From contig JAYKKI010000032.1 in the NCBI GenBank assembly GCA_039881145.1, forward strand, positions 13,906,501 through 13,970,500: 64,000 nucleotides of DNA. The letters are read 5' to 3'. The position numbers were made by a program, and so were the translations under genes. Below, piece by piece: positions 1 through 13,154 of the stretch; the first letter of the stretch is position 1; each line of letters begins with the position of its first letter. The notes beneath the pieces were generated by a model. That model searched no databases, was not told the DNA's origin, and worked only from the letters and a program-made list of their open reading frames with translations. The DNA is from Druceiella hillmani. Its lineage: Eukaryota > Arthropoda > Insecta > Lepidoptera > Hepialidae.

Positions 1-2050
1 AATTTTCTCTTATTCATTATAATGATTGGAATTTATATAATACTTTTACATTTTTTTAATATGCAATTTATTTCATTGATTGTGTAGAATTTTAAACTTA
101 TGAAAATTTATCTTTGTAATAACATGAGGTTGTAACAACTTCAGTAAAATAAATAATACACGTGTAAAGTGTTCATTCAAATCAATTAATTCCCTTCTCA
201 GAATATTACTTTTGCATATCTTATGGACGGGCTATAAACAGACATATATACAAGTAAACAGAGAATACAGTTAGACGAGATACTCGATGCGCGCTTTCCT
301 GCGTGTTGCCTTCATCTCATAATAATCATCTTCCGTAAAAATCATACGAACTGGGAAAAAAATACGCCAAAGGCAAAATTGTATGAGCGGAAGTGAATTT
401 CGTAAAAAATTCACTGTGTCCGGAACCGCCGTTGGAAAATATAAAGTGTTTCCCGCTTTCAGTCCCATGTTTCCGCTTCAGGCAAATTTTAGACAAAAGG
501 TATGTATAAATGTATTGTCACAAAGCTTAACGAGCATATAAATGTGGATAATGTAACATTTTACTTCAAAAACAATTATTTTCAATCCTGCTCAAAAGTG
601 GGTATTGATTTCAAAATATTTCATCAAAAAAATTTAAATAAAATATTCTATCTGCTTATTATTAGCATTGATATCTGAGAATCTGAAATCATACTGAAAG
701 CGTTTATAGCCAAAAGTTAGAAAATCATTCATAAAATCAGAAATCCAGTCTCCAGGTTTTTATTATTATTTGTTAAACAAACAATTCTATGAAAGTGAGT
801 ACACAGAAGAGGAAGATCATCACAAAACGGAGATCGAGAATAGTCGGCGAGCCCAAAAAAGGAAGTTTCATAGTAAATTGATGTATGGCATCAAAAAGCT
901 TCTATTCAACTAATAGTTACATTAAAGAATCACCTAAATCTGTCAAAAATTGCGACCTGAAATGTGCCTTCATATGCCCTCATGCGTACAGATCACTAAA
1001 TAACAGACGGAGATCCACGTCATTTTAACAATCATCATAATAAATGTTTTAAATCGTCTCTTAAAAAAATATGTAATCTTTCCAAAGAAGCTAAATCAAA
1101 CGCTTATTACTTGTAAAAATATACGAACTATAATTATTCTGTCGTCGAAACTCGAGGCTGATGCCGGAAAATCAAGAGGCCTATGCACAATAACAAAAGA
1201 AAAATGAAGAAAAATAAAAACGAAGAGCCCATATTGTCATTTGTTTCTCTGTTATGATAATACCATTATATATGTAAAACTCTTCCTGGGAGAGTAGACT
1301 TTTTATGCTAAAATTTTTTGGAAAACTTCCAAGTCTGTTAGTGTCCTGAATAGGACAAAAATCAAAGCACTTTTCACTTAGAGCTCTTTTCTATTTGCTT
1401 GTTTATCTATTAGAGTGGTATACCAAAGGATCGATTTCAATAGGACTTTGATTGGGATGGGTGTTTATTATCCGGATCGAATATTCTCCAAATGACTTTT
1501 TGGCTGTCTGTCTGTGTATTTAATTATTAAAATATAATATGAAAGTCCGGAATGAATTTGAAAAGTACTTTCACTAGAATTACATATATCATGCTTACTT
1601 TTATTGGATACTCATATCAATACTTGGTATCTTATTTAAACAAACAGCTAGTTTTTACATAAGCAGGAAATTTGGCATGTTAAAATATTACAAAAAATAT
1701 TGTACCCATATTGTTAGTCTCTTAAAATTGACTTTCAAGTGAGTTACAAACATCTATTGCCTACTTTCTTGGAGACGTATGCCTACTACACTAAAATCAT
1801 TTAAATTTCATAGTGATTATTTTAGCCGTTTCATACGTGTGCCAACCAAAATGTTATGGCCAGACAGACAAAAGCACATCTGGAATCGGATCAAAACAAT
1901 ATTATATAAACTTTATGCGTACGTAACTAAATAAGTACCTAAATAAATAGATAATTTTTGGTATAGAGGTGGTTCACTGACATATCTTTTGAGGGTATTA
2001 ATACTATAAGAAGTCTGTATCAGGCAGTATTTGTCCAATATTGTTCAAAC
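1..2050. other. AT-rich intergenic sequence, no gene seen
   Basis: No exon-like open frame, splice-bounded coding block, RNA gene or recognisable repeat protein was found on either strand. Stops are dense in all frames and the longest open frames are about 65 codons, as expected by chance here. Confidence 0.6.
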
Positions 2051-2084
2051 TTGCATAATAAAATTCTTCGGACAGGTGTCACAG

Positions 2085-2335
2085 CATAGCGGTATTGGAT
2101 ACCAGGTGGTACAAGGCAAAGTAGAAAGTATCAGAATACATGGGAGAATATGGATGAGATGGATAGATAAAGTCAAGCAACTCTGGATGTTCTCCTAAAC
2201 GAGTGCTCCCGAAGACTATCTGATAGAGAAGAATTGCCACATAGCCTGTGGCGCATGACTCATCTGCAAGGCACTTCATAGGATGACCACGATCACTCTG
2301 CCAAGAGTGTAGCGATTAAGAAGAGTTACGGAAAT
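2085..2335 (+). pseudogene. 3' tail relic of an RTE-type non-LTR retrotransposon
   Basis: The frame starting at 2103 reads VVQGKVES, then WMRWIDKVKQL, up to a stop at 2196. This matches the C-terminal tail of insect RTE-type endonuclease-reverse transcriptases, where a GKVEGKRxRGRxPxRWxDQ-like block is usual. Further on, another frame near 2285-2315 reads DHDHSAKS, the usual terminal block of the same family. Frame changes and stops show it is dead. No reverse transcriptase core is present upstream, so it is 5' truncated, as is normal for these elements. Alternatives are other LINE clades with a similar tail. The assignment rests on remembered motifs only. Confidence 0.5.
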
Positions 2336-2339
2336 ATTA

Positions 2340-4465
2340 CAGTTTTTTATCTGTTCATGGTTGGTATGACAAAAGGTCCAATTATACGATACATGAAATA
2401 TTTATAAATAGTAGCACTGTAATGCGTAATTTTATTTCTGTTCGTCACAAACAAATGACACTGTGGTGCGACCACGGTCAATTTTTATTGAATTTAATAG
2501 TGCGGAAAAGGGTGAATTACTATGTGATTCGATTCTAGATACCGGTATATGCATGATAGCTAACTCTTCAACACCTAAGTGTGTTCTGAAATCATTCAAG
2601 AAGTTGCCAAATTAAGATGCCACCAAAATAGACTTTTTTTAAGAACCAGAAAAAATTACGTTCTGTGAGGAATGACGGTGAATTAGTAGTAGTTATTCAG
2701 TTCCTTGTCCCAGGAGCTTCTAAGCTATAGCTACTTCAAAGTGTGACTTTCGATAAATCATGCTGGGATAGCTGAGTTTATGACTTTATTGAACTTATTA
2801 TTCTATCTTATTGGCATCATTAGACCAAATATATTTTACATATTTATTTATTGAAATGTTCTTTGAAATATGGCATATGTCGTCGAAAGAAAGAGAAAAT
2901 AATGTGTAACAGACGGGTCAACTAACTACGTTTTTCCAAATTAGATGCTAGTTACTTGAACAATGCCTACAAATTAGCAACATCCTTTAATAACAAATAA
3001 CCATTTACGTATCATTTTTTTAAATCTACGGTCAACGATGCTAATGACCTGAGGACAAAAAAACAAATAAAATGATATATTTTTGTGGGTGCTATTTTGG
3101 AACAGAGGTTAAGAAAAGTTCAAAATATGACAGGTAACTTTAGATGTTGTAGCTATTATTATAAAAGTAAACCATAAACATGTCAATGCCAACGCATTGC
3201 GCGCCTAAAACTTGTGACTTGTATTGACAAGCAGAGCTTGGCGCTGTGATTGTAAATAAAACCAACAACACTGCTGACGTAAGCGAGGCACTGTTTGACA
3301 GTTTAAATATACATTTGTTTACTCCCGCTAATAGATGTTCATGGTTTAAGCACAGTGCTTGAATGGAAGTAATAGCTTTATTTTTTTAAAAGCATTCGGT
3401 TCAAATCTTAGAAAGGAGAAAACATTATGTACGGTCAAAAATAAATTCAAAATTTTTAAAAAAATATCTAAAATTTGCTTGTCATCAAAATATTACGTTG
3501 GAATAATATTAAGTATATAAAGTTTTCAGAAAAATGTTTGAAAATAATTTATTTACTTTTACAGTAGATTCAGAAAAAAACACACATGGTTACAAGCAAA
3601 ATAACAATATAATCAAAAGAAAAAAAATAAAAACTATAAAATTCGCGTTAGAACGCAAAAAGTACTAGTAGTTATTCCAGGAAATTTTAAAATTATTAGT
3701 GTAATATATCTGAAATAAACATTAAATAAACCTGCACACTTAGCGCTATGTTCGGGATTTAATAAATTATATAGGTATACTTTGAATGAATTTTATATTT
3801 AATACTACGCAATAGAAGAAAACGCAACTTGTTTTCAGAAGACCTGTGCAATAGCACTCTAATTTATGAGGCAAGATATTATTCGTACAACTTCACTCAT
3901 AAAGAAAATGTCTTATTATTCATACAAGTCATTCTGTGCAAGAAACTGAGTGCATTTAAAACGTATTTCTGAAAAAAAAAAATTTTGTCTTTAGAATCGC
4001 AATTTTGATAGCGATTTTTTTCAGAAATGGTTGAGAATTTTTATATACTTCCTTAATATTTTTTACTCAGTTTGATGTATAGAATCACCTTTATAAAAAT
4101 AGATACGTTCTGTGTTATACTCAGGTACGAGTATATGATATATATATAGTGTACTCTAAAAACGAAATTACTAATTTCGGTGCATTTCAGTTGACGTTTC
4201 CTTCTAAACTACTTTCTAACTTGTAAAACAGATAAAATTTGTTTAAAAAGTTGTTCTACATACTGAGAGGCTGCGACAGATAGGCATACAAATAAACGTA
4301 TACAATTATAAAGGCCAATAGTTTGATTGAGGAACCGTGAAAACCGATTACTTGCGTTGTACTAATGTTAAGTTTTATTAATATTAACCTATCATGGTAG
4401 TAATTTCCGGCTGTGAAATTTAGATATGTAAAAACGCAAATCCATATCGTAGCATTTGGATAAGA
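2340..4465. other. AT-rich intergenic sequence, no gene seen
   Basis: No coding, RNA or repeat structure could be supported on either strand. Confidence 0.55.
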
Positions 4466-4660
4466 TATTCATCTTCTCCTTCTTCTTCTTCTTCTTAAAC
4501 ACTACAGCCTGTTGCAGGCCAAGGCTGTCTCTACAACCTTCTGTATCCGACCTTATCCGACGCTACAGCCCTCTATCGGTTTACTGCCAAGAGCTTAAAG
4601 TCTCCCCCAACCCCATCCAACCATCTGGTGGGTTGTTTTCCTCTTCATCGTCTTAGTGCT
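4466..4660. repeat. CTT-rich tract followed by a GC-richer block, possible SINE or LINE fragment
   Basis: A (CTT)n run at about 4475-4495 is followed by a C-rich block unlike the surrounding AT-rich DNA. The composition and simple-repeat boundary resemble the end of a short retroelement, but no family motif was recognised. The open frame across it is low in complexity at its start and is not credible as a gene. Confidence 0.25.
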
Positions 4661-6480
4661 ATCAACTTTAATGACATAAGTACGTCAGTCTTTAAATGTA
4701 AATCACTCTGTAAACATTGATTGGTCAGACGTCTAAATTTTCAGTAGAATAATGCAGTCTAATGGAGAAAAATTCAACTTTTTTTTAAATTTGGCTGCTT
4801 GAATCTATGATTAAAAAAGAGAGACAAAGTATTGCCGTTATGGCATTTTTCAAATTCATTTATACATTTATGAGACTTACTATTGTTTACTTTTAAAAAC
4901 TTCACCTACATTGATATGTTTATCTTTAAAAACAACTATAGTTACATCACAGACGCTACTAAATAGTTTAGCTGTTCAATTGACCATGATAAGTAATAGT
5001 TAGGACAATTGTTCTATGGGTCAACGTTTGATAGTATGCTTTGATAAGAGCAAGGTATATATTGATAACGCAGTTCAAAATCACAGTACGAATTGTGATG
5101 TTAAACTGTATTTCGCAATGCCGATCGTAAATCATCAATTACCTCTAATATTCATTTATTTAAAACAATCAGTAAATTTTATACAAATAAATAGAAAATA
5201 CATACTCATTTAAGAACAAAACACGAGAGTACAATGTAAATATAAACAATCACACAAATTTTGATACAGGTATGCGTATATAAATACACACAGGTACATA
5301 CGCTCTATATATTTACTGGCTCTTTGAAACTGATAATGACCACTTTAATTTAGTATCCATGTTGAATACCTACATATCCGGTTCCGTATGCTAAGTAACG
5401 TTTCGACTCGTTGTGAAATAATAATTAAGCCAAAAATACAAAATAAGGGAAAGCTATGTTAAACGGCATATTAAAATTAAAAAATATTCAAGCACGAACA
5501 CAATTCGCACTATGAGGGTTCCATAGGTATTAAGGCACTTATAAACATTTAAGGCTGCTAATTATTTCCATTAAACTATTTATAAATATTAATTTTTCAC
5601 AACGTAAATTTCTAGCCCACTCATTCACCCGTTACTTTATGAATTAAGTAATAAGATAATATGGTTTATATTTTTAAAAAATATAATATCTAGGATAATC
5701 GTTATAATTTTCCTACAACCTCTACGTGAGTTCTTAAAAACATATTTTTTCTTAATTTAAGTTTAAGTAATATATTTTTTGAATATATTTTTTGCGTATT
5801 TTTCTGTATATCTCTGAAAATATACTAATTTTATTAAAAATTATTTTTAGATTAATATTGTTAGTCTTTCCAAACGATATCGCACACTGTACCTAGAAAT
5901 GAAAAAAAATTAATAGGTACCCCCCCCCCCAATTTCCACAAATATTTATGAGTATTAGCTATTGAAACATGTGCGGGTTGATATATTTTAAAATTATGGA
6001 AAATTTCAAGTTTCTACGCGAAGCAGTTTTCTGATAAAAATGGTTGAAATAGACAGACGGACAGAGATATAACAGACATATTTGTTTTGGGGTACGGAAC
6101 TTTAAAAAAACAACAAAATAAATGTTTTAAGAAAGTCCCAAGAAATAAAATTGCTGTATTTTATTTCTTTTAACAGTGTAAACATTTTTTCGAAGATATT
6201 ACTGTCAATAATCAATAAGCTAAACAACACTAATGGCCATAATAGACTTCAAAGTAACCATTTTAAAGTCTAATTACGTGAAACAACATTTGGTTTACGA
6301 AGACCATCAAACGATTTAGGATTTATAAACATAAAACATTTGATAACATTTCCTCTCTTTTTTCACGTCAGGATATATACACAAAATTTGTCGACTGTCA
6401 TTCCTATGTTACTTCACCATATAAGTAATAAAATAACATACAAGCGTGAACCAGTTATCTGACCAAAGTGACTACAAAAA
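4661..6480. other. Intergenic, with a degenerate repeat tail near 5990-6110
   Basis: No gene is seen. Around 6045-6105 the sequence contains a CAGACGGACAGA stretch and then a GGGTACGGAAC motif, a pattern that often ends dispersed repeats in insect genomes. A poly-C run lies near 5920-5930. Confidence 0.35.
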
Positions 6481-6670
6481 AGCGTAATAAAGTTCCGCCC
6501 TACTTTGCCGTGAACGCCGCTCATGCACGCCGCCCACTCTCCTAAAGCTCAAAACACCGACAATGGCGTGACGAATTTATATATACTCGTACTATATCCC
6601 CTCGCGCACTAACCTAAAATCATCTGACCGCAGTGTTATAATATCTTCGCCGCCGAGAGATGTTCAACTA
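6480..6670 (+). promoter_or_regulatory. GC-richer patch with TATA-like sequence, possible promoter
   Basis: This stretch is markedly richer in G and C than its surroundings. It contains a TATATATA-type box near 6578 and an initiator-like CAGT near 6632. No downstream coding exon was found, so promoter activity is only a suggestion based on composition. Confidence 0.15.
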
Positions 6671-8271
6671 CATAATATCTTTTGCTTATATGATTCGCAA
6701 AAAAGGTATTTATTGTAATTTCTGAAGCTTTTGCGTCTATGTCGTGAAAAAAATACATTTTGTGTTTTGTTGTTAATGTTGTGTAACTTTGGTCGAATTA
6801 TTTAATAAGTATGATTGTTGAATGCGTATAAGGTTTGTTTTTGTTTCATATTTAATGGCCGATAACTAACCTTTGAATAAAATATTTAAAATGATTAAAG
6901 CATACATATGTTGATTTTTCAGTTTCGTGGATAATGGAGGAATATAATGAATGGAATCTGAATTGAGATTAACTTATTATTTGATAATTATTATGCTATA
7001 TTAAATTTTCAAATAAACTCAACTTAAAAACTCGGTTTTCTTTAATATAATATCAAAACTTTTGGAAGCATATGAAGACAGAAGTAAAGATAAGGAATTG
7101 AGTTTGTTTAATGGAATTTTAATAAGACAAAAAGAAATCTAAATATTTAAATAAAGCAAAAAAATTCTGGTTTCCAGAATATATAGTTTCCAATTTATAA
7201 GATGAAAATGAGAGACAAGAGTAACATCAAGATAAAACAATAATTAAATTGTTCTTCAATATATCTAGTTGTAAGCAGAACTTTGTTCACAAGTTTTGAA
7301 TGTTTGTACCGGTTTCATTTTTTATCTATATATATTTTATTTATTAATACATCACAGTTAAAATTTTACATTACACTTACATTAAATACCAGAAGTATTT
7401 ATAAGAGTAATCATTAATATTCTTATTACGATACTAAAATCCATAAGCAGTAATAGAGACATTTTGTTACAATTTGCCTTGAAATAAAGGCAATTTAGCA
7501 ACAACGAGATATTGACATTTTTTTAATATGTCATCAATTAATACGGCTCGCGATGTTTATTATATAAAAAAAACCATTCGTAAGAAAATACTTACTAATT
7601 AATTTTCTAATTTTTTTTCTAACGTTCATTTCACTAATTTCACAATAAATTTGTCACTGAACATTTCACATAAAAGTATAAATGTGAATGAATTTACTTA
7701 ATTAAGGTAAAAATAAAAATTTTATATCAAAGATAATAACAGTTTATGGAATGATAATAATGTTTTATGTAAACTGTCAAAAATCATCAGTTATACTAAT
7801 TTAATTTTTTTTTTAATTATTGTCTGTCACGGTCAGGTCACACTGGGCGGTGCCGGGCTGAATGGGACCACATCAGACTGGGTCACGCAGAGCAGGTTCA
7901 TTAATTTTATGGAATAAAATAATAACGACCAAAAGATTTCTCGTAAATAATTTGTTTATTTAAATCGATTTTTTTGTAATAAATAATAGCGAGTCGCAAT
8001 TTTTTTTAATGTGTCGTTTTCAATTTATATTCTTTTATATCAAGAAATGTCAAATTTTCTTTGGTGCTAAACCACATTTATTCCTTTTTCATTAATGTTG
8101 TGGACGTATATTTAAACGTATTACGATTTTATAAGGTCAATACATAAACTATTACATAAGCTAATTTAACAGCGGGCGATAATGGTCAAGTTGCAAATGT
8201 AAGAGTAGTTTTCGAAAGATTTCCAAAAACCTCGCACAAACCATTTTGAGTTTTGATATACATATAATTGA
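6671..8271. other. AT-rich intergenic, small GC patch at 7835-7905
   Basis: No gene was found. The 70-base GC-rich patch at 7835-7905 is open for about 25 codons in two frames, but it has no recognisable motif and no convincing paired splice sites. Confidence 0.4.
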
Positions 8272-8480
8272 CTAGCTGTGCCTGCGACTTCATTCACGTG
8301 CGGATCTTTCAAATATAATTTTTAATAACACTTTGTAATGAAACGTCAAATTGCCATATAATTTTTTTTCAATGGTCGCTTGCTATAAAACATAACTTAT
8401 ATGTTACCCAAGACTAAATAAAATCCACCAGACTTCATCGAAATCCTTTTAGCTACTCTTGCTTTAACCACGAAATAACA
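8272..8480 (-). mobile_element. Helitron-like nonautonomous element, 3' end
   Basis: Read on the minus strand, the sequence ends in ...GTCGCAGGCACAGCTAG followed by T. A CTRR-type terminus flanked by T and preceded by a GC-rich CGTG/GTCGCAGG segment is the usual 3' end of Lep1/ISE2-type Helitrons in insects. Further in, degenerate text near 8430-8450 resembles the common internal segment around CATCGAAATCC. The 5' end was not located, so the inner boundary is approximate. Confidence 0.45.
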
Positions 8481-9789
8481 AAATAGCTCACGGATAAACG
8501 GCAAATACTCCAGAAACAACATTTGTTTGTCCTATTACTTTGATTATGTTCTTCTAAATATTTATCTCGTAAATACCTTCAAGATACATAAATTTTAAAA
8601 TTTTATTTTATTTACAGATATTAAATTATGTAAGAAGCAAAATTATAAATATTGACAAATGATTAAAATTTTAAATATATTGAAAAATAATATCAACCTA
8701 TAATGAATACATACAACTTCGAAAATTTTTATTTACCGAAGACCGCTAACAACGATGTCCGCCTTTATGCTTCTGCCCGCATTCAAATTGTGTACTCAAG
8801 TGCCGCTACACCGCTCCCCGCTTCAATCCCGTCCACGCCGTTTCGCCAATGTAAGGCCCGATGGAAAATTTTATTGCTCGATTTAAAATACATGTTGTGG
8901 CTTTCGTTGATTTATATCGATACATTACATATTTGTGTAATTACTACGTGTCGAATACCTAGGCACTTCTTCGGTTTTGTTGTAGTAATTCAATGTAAGT
9001 GATTTAAAAACTATTGGCATTTCGTCTGATAGGGTGAACTGTTACTTCTACTATATATTAATTCATGTTGCAAATATTAACAACGTGCTAAATAAAGAAC
9101 ATCATAAGATAAAATCGTTATACAATCATTTCACAACATTAAATATAAAAAATAATACAGGTACATACTTATTACCGTAGTAAATTTCTATACCTGTTAC
9201 GTCTTATTCCCTTTATTTTTTATTTTAGCATTACCTGATGAAGAAACCATATATGCCTGAAAAAGAATAAAACAGATTAAGTCCGTCTGTTGTATAAGTC
9301 CCTCTATCCATCTGCCCGTATATCGCTCTGTCACAGCCATTTTTCTCAAAAAATATTTAACGTCGACATTTGAAATAATGAAAATTGACCCGCATGTATT
9401 TCAATAGTTTTATATAAAATTTAAAAGTTGCAAAAATTATAAAATATAAATAATCATAAACGCACTGACTTACACTAGCGTACATACGCGCATACAAATA
9501 CACACATGGCCACAGGACAGATACTGAAATTTTATATGTACAATTTTTTACCACTTAAAATAAAAATTTATTAACACTAGTATAAAGTAATAGCTAGAAA
9601 TTCAAGTTTATAATGTAAGAGTAATTAGACCAGCATGTCGTGTCAAGCATAAAGAATATAATATTTGCTCCACAATTTCGCCGACATTCGTATAAAGTTA
9701 ATATCGAAATACAAAATGTAGCGAGTTAAATAAATGCAAAAGCCCCAAAACTAGACACCAAATACCACTTTCTAGAATCAAATACGTGT
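8481..9789. other. AT-rich intergenic, no gene seen
   Basis: A 99-codon open frame starts at 8703, but it has no recognisable domain and no supporting splice sites or promoter context. I treat it as chance. Confidence 0.4.
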
Positions 9790-9940
9790 TGCTAGGCGGC
9801 CAATTTATTTATAATACTGCTGTCAGACAATATTAGGTTGGTGGGCGACGTGAAATACATCAGTTTATTCAGTCGTCAAAAGGCTTTGGGCTTCAGGTGG
9901 GCGAGCGGACTTTCCCAAGCCGGTGAAAGCTCCTCCAGTG
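9790..9940 (+). promoter_or_regulatory. Candidate promoter with noncoding first exon
   Basis: A TTTATAATA box lies near 9811 and an initiator-like TCAGT near 9860 or 9868. A GC-richer stretch of about 80 bases follows and ends in GAG/GTAAAA at about 9942, a good donor site. This layout fits a short 5' untranslated exon of a gene transcribed rightward. No following coding exon was recognised within the window, so the reading is tentative. Confidence 0.25.
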
Positions 9941-9944
9941 AGGT

Positions 9945-11270
9945 AAAATAAAGGGAACTTTATTGAACATTTTGTATAGTCACTTTAGTCAAACGAGTGG
10001 CTCGTGTTCGAAAGTTATTTGAAAAAGCAACGAAAGAGTGAGGTAGTCGACAAATCTTACGTAAACGGAGTTTTGTGTCTGGATGACTGTATGAATGAAA
10101 CAGCGCATTTTTAAGTTTCACGGTTGGTGCAGCCCATTAATCTGAACAATAAAAAAAATAAAAATGCAATATTTTGAAAGAAAATTATTTATTAAACTCA
10201 CTTTTTTACATTTTCCTATTCAAAATTATGTGAAAGCATGTATAATGAACATTATGGGAAAAACGATGTTACTAATGATGTATAATATGGAAAAAGCGTT
10301 CCTAGATAGCTTTCAAAGTTATATTTTCCTTGAAGAGGTAGAATTTCATATAAACTTAAAAGCATTTATCTTGCAAACGGTTGTGTTTTTGTGAAAACAT
10401 TTTCCATTCAGAATTACGAGAGTAATCAGTACTATAAAAATGATCAGAAGGAAAAATGAAGAGAAATACAGTAACAGTACGCGGAATAAAGTATGCATAT
10501 AAATTCCTGATGTTTTTAAATGTAAAACTGTGTTTATTGCTGTCCATATCCAATAATAACTATAAGTCAAACTAAAATAAAAAAACGATTCAGATAGGGA
10601 GACAAATTCCCAACACAATATAATTATTTTTATGTTTCCTCCAATGTAAGAACCGACGACGTACGAATTTTAACCTTTTTTATATTATATTCTACTAGGC
10701 ACATGCCCTCACAAAAGGAAATTCGAACACCACCAATTCGTCAACTATTATTGTAATATATCCAGTGTACTATACAAGACATTTATTGTTGTAATACGGT
10801 GTCTTTATCAGTACTGTAGAACGAGCAAAAATATAGTGCGTGCATGCAAGTGTACAGTAAGCACACGTCTATGTTTTTGTGCACATTTGAACATCTATGA
10901 ATACATTCCGTGTATTTTTATGTCTCAGTAAATATGTTTGATTTGCATTTATTTGTGTAATAATTGACTGATTGCAAAGAACGTCAATTAAAGCATTATC
11001 TAGTTGATAACTTATTGTGTACAAATAGACAGCAAAGTTTTAAACTACGTGTCAAAATCGAAACCATGTATTTCCTAAACTTGAAAATATATTGAAAATA
11101 TATTAAAATATGAAAAACTGAGAACATAAAAGACTCGTTTTCGAAACGCGACTTAGCAGATAAAATGTTACCTAAATATACTACGTGACAAAGTAATAAT
11201 ACAATTCAATATTTTATTTTGGAAATCGTTGGGCACCACTATACTATTTTTTACCAAAGCAACAATGGAT
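9945..11270. other. AT-rich intergenic, no gene seen
   Basis: Overlapping 65-90 codon frames occur on both strands near 10164-10618 without any domain or codon pattern typical of a gene. Confidence 0.45.
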
Positions 11271-11271
11271 T

Positions 11272-11274
<3 letters not shown>

Positions 11275-11337
<63 letters not shown>
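11275..11337. repeat. (AT)n microsatellite
   Basis: Uninterrupted AT dinucleotide run of about 63 bases, just outside the left end of the first copy of the tandem segmental duplication. Confidence 0.95.
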
Positions 11338-11341
<4 letters not shown>

Positions 11342-12867
11342 GTATATATGCACTTACATTCTTATTGAATGAAAGCTAGTTACTAGAGAAATCTAAATAA
11401 CACCTTTTTTTACATAAACACAGTTTAACAAAATTTAATGCAGACAAAAGCAAGCAATTCGTTCCGCCGTATAATAAAGTAATGATAAAAAAATACAATA
11501 GATAAAACATGGAAATATATGAAATAAGTTCAGAATTTCATCAAACAAATTATCAAGGATCTTCCGACTCGTGACGTAACATCTATTTAAATAAATAGTA
11601 AATGTTATTAAACATGTTTACATAAATAGAAACAACATAGGAAATATTTAAGTCACTTATTTATGTTGGTGGAAATTTACCACAATTTTCCGATCTATAC
11701 GAACCAGTATTTAGCTTACTGATTTACAACAACAACCCCCCGCTTCAGTACATTATAATTAGAGTACAAGTATTAGCAACATATTGAAAGCAACATGAAG
11801 AGAAGGAAAAATCCTTATTTACGGAGTTGGAATATCAATATATTGGAAATAAGTTTATCGACGATTAGTTTTCTTTCTTCTCATCCCGGGAAAATTATTT
11901 TCATCTTATCTTGAATGTCCCGATCGAATTTTTTCAGTCTCGGAACTATTTAATAATATTAACACCAATATAATATTGTTTTACATATGATTTGTAATTG
12001 TATTCATAACGGTTTAAGGTATTGAAAATAATTGGGTACTCTTTATTTTACGAGCTAAACACTTCTAAATCGAGCTCTTTATTTTACGATCTAAACACTT
12101 CTGACGATGAAAAGCTAAAAGAGATGCAAATTTATGGCAATTTTCCAAAAATTCAAACACAATACGCTGATAGTTAAGCACGTAAAACTATAATTAAAAT
12201 AATACTACATTTCTAGTCTGTAATCAGGTCACGCTTTGAACACTATTAGAAATCGCAAACGAAAACATCAACCTAATGTACGTATAATATTAATAAATCT
12301 AATAGCAAAATTAAAATTACAATTTGCAATGCTAACTCAGAAATGTGTGCGGATTAACTTTCCAGGATTTAGTTAAACTATAGAAACCTTGATATCTTAT
12401 TTTTATTTACATGAATAAGTAGTTACTTTGAAAATGATATCCAAACAAATTTATGAAAGTTTGCAATAATGAAATAATACAACGTGTACGGAAACGGAAG
12501 TGAAACAAGCACGCGGAAACGATGACGATTGGGTTTCATATTGACCCAAAATTTATGAAATTGTCAGGTAAACAAATTTAGAAATTACGTTATAAGAATA
12601 CATTCTTATAATTTCCGTCGCGTTTTTGTTAAAATGTTTCAAGTTGGAAGGCTCCAAAACTCCGTCTCTGATTGTCATAAATGAATTGTTTTCAAGAAAA
12701 ATTTGCCGTTTTTCATTTCAATTACTATTTTTTAGAAGCCTTAAACTTCGGAAACTGCCCAAAATAGTCACAATGATATCAATAAGAATATAATATGAAT
12801 AAATTCTGAAGTGAAAACTCTTCGGCGTGCTGAGCGATTTTTGGTAGGAGAAAATCGCAAAAATAAG

Positions 12868-13154
12868 TTCGCGTCACCGACATGCTAATTTTAACAATAT
12901 ATCTGCAGTTATGAGTATGATGCGTTGAAATTGGCCAGCAGTGAAAACATGTGTGTGTGTGTGTGCGTGCGTGCGTTCGTGCGTGCGTGCAACATCTTCT
13001 GCTCCGGCAACAGATTGGTGCACGCTCAAACTCGGCCTGTGTACACGTAAACACATATATACACCAACTCATTGTATATACCCGACTGTATGACGTGCGT
13101 GGTGGACGCTTTTTGAATGGGTTAAATCTTATGAATTCGCGTCACCGACATGCT
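12868..13154. repeat. Segment bounded by a 19-bp direct repeat, containing a TG/CGTG microsatellite
   Basis: The 19-mer TTCGCGTCACCGACATGCT occurs at 12868-12886 and exactly again at 13136-13154. Between them lies a GC-richer segment with a (TG)n then (CGTG)n run at 12950-12990. The matching place in copy 2 (about 19740) lacks this segment. It is therefore either an insertion in copy 1 or a deletion in copy 2. Open frames here are by-products of the simple repeat. Confidence 0.6.

Noticed and set aside
8703..9002. 99-codon plus-strand frame
   Set aside because: No domain, no codon bias difference and no supporting signals; expected occasionally by chance.
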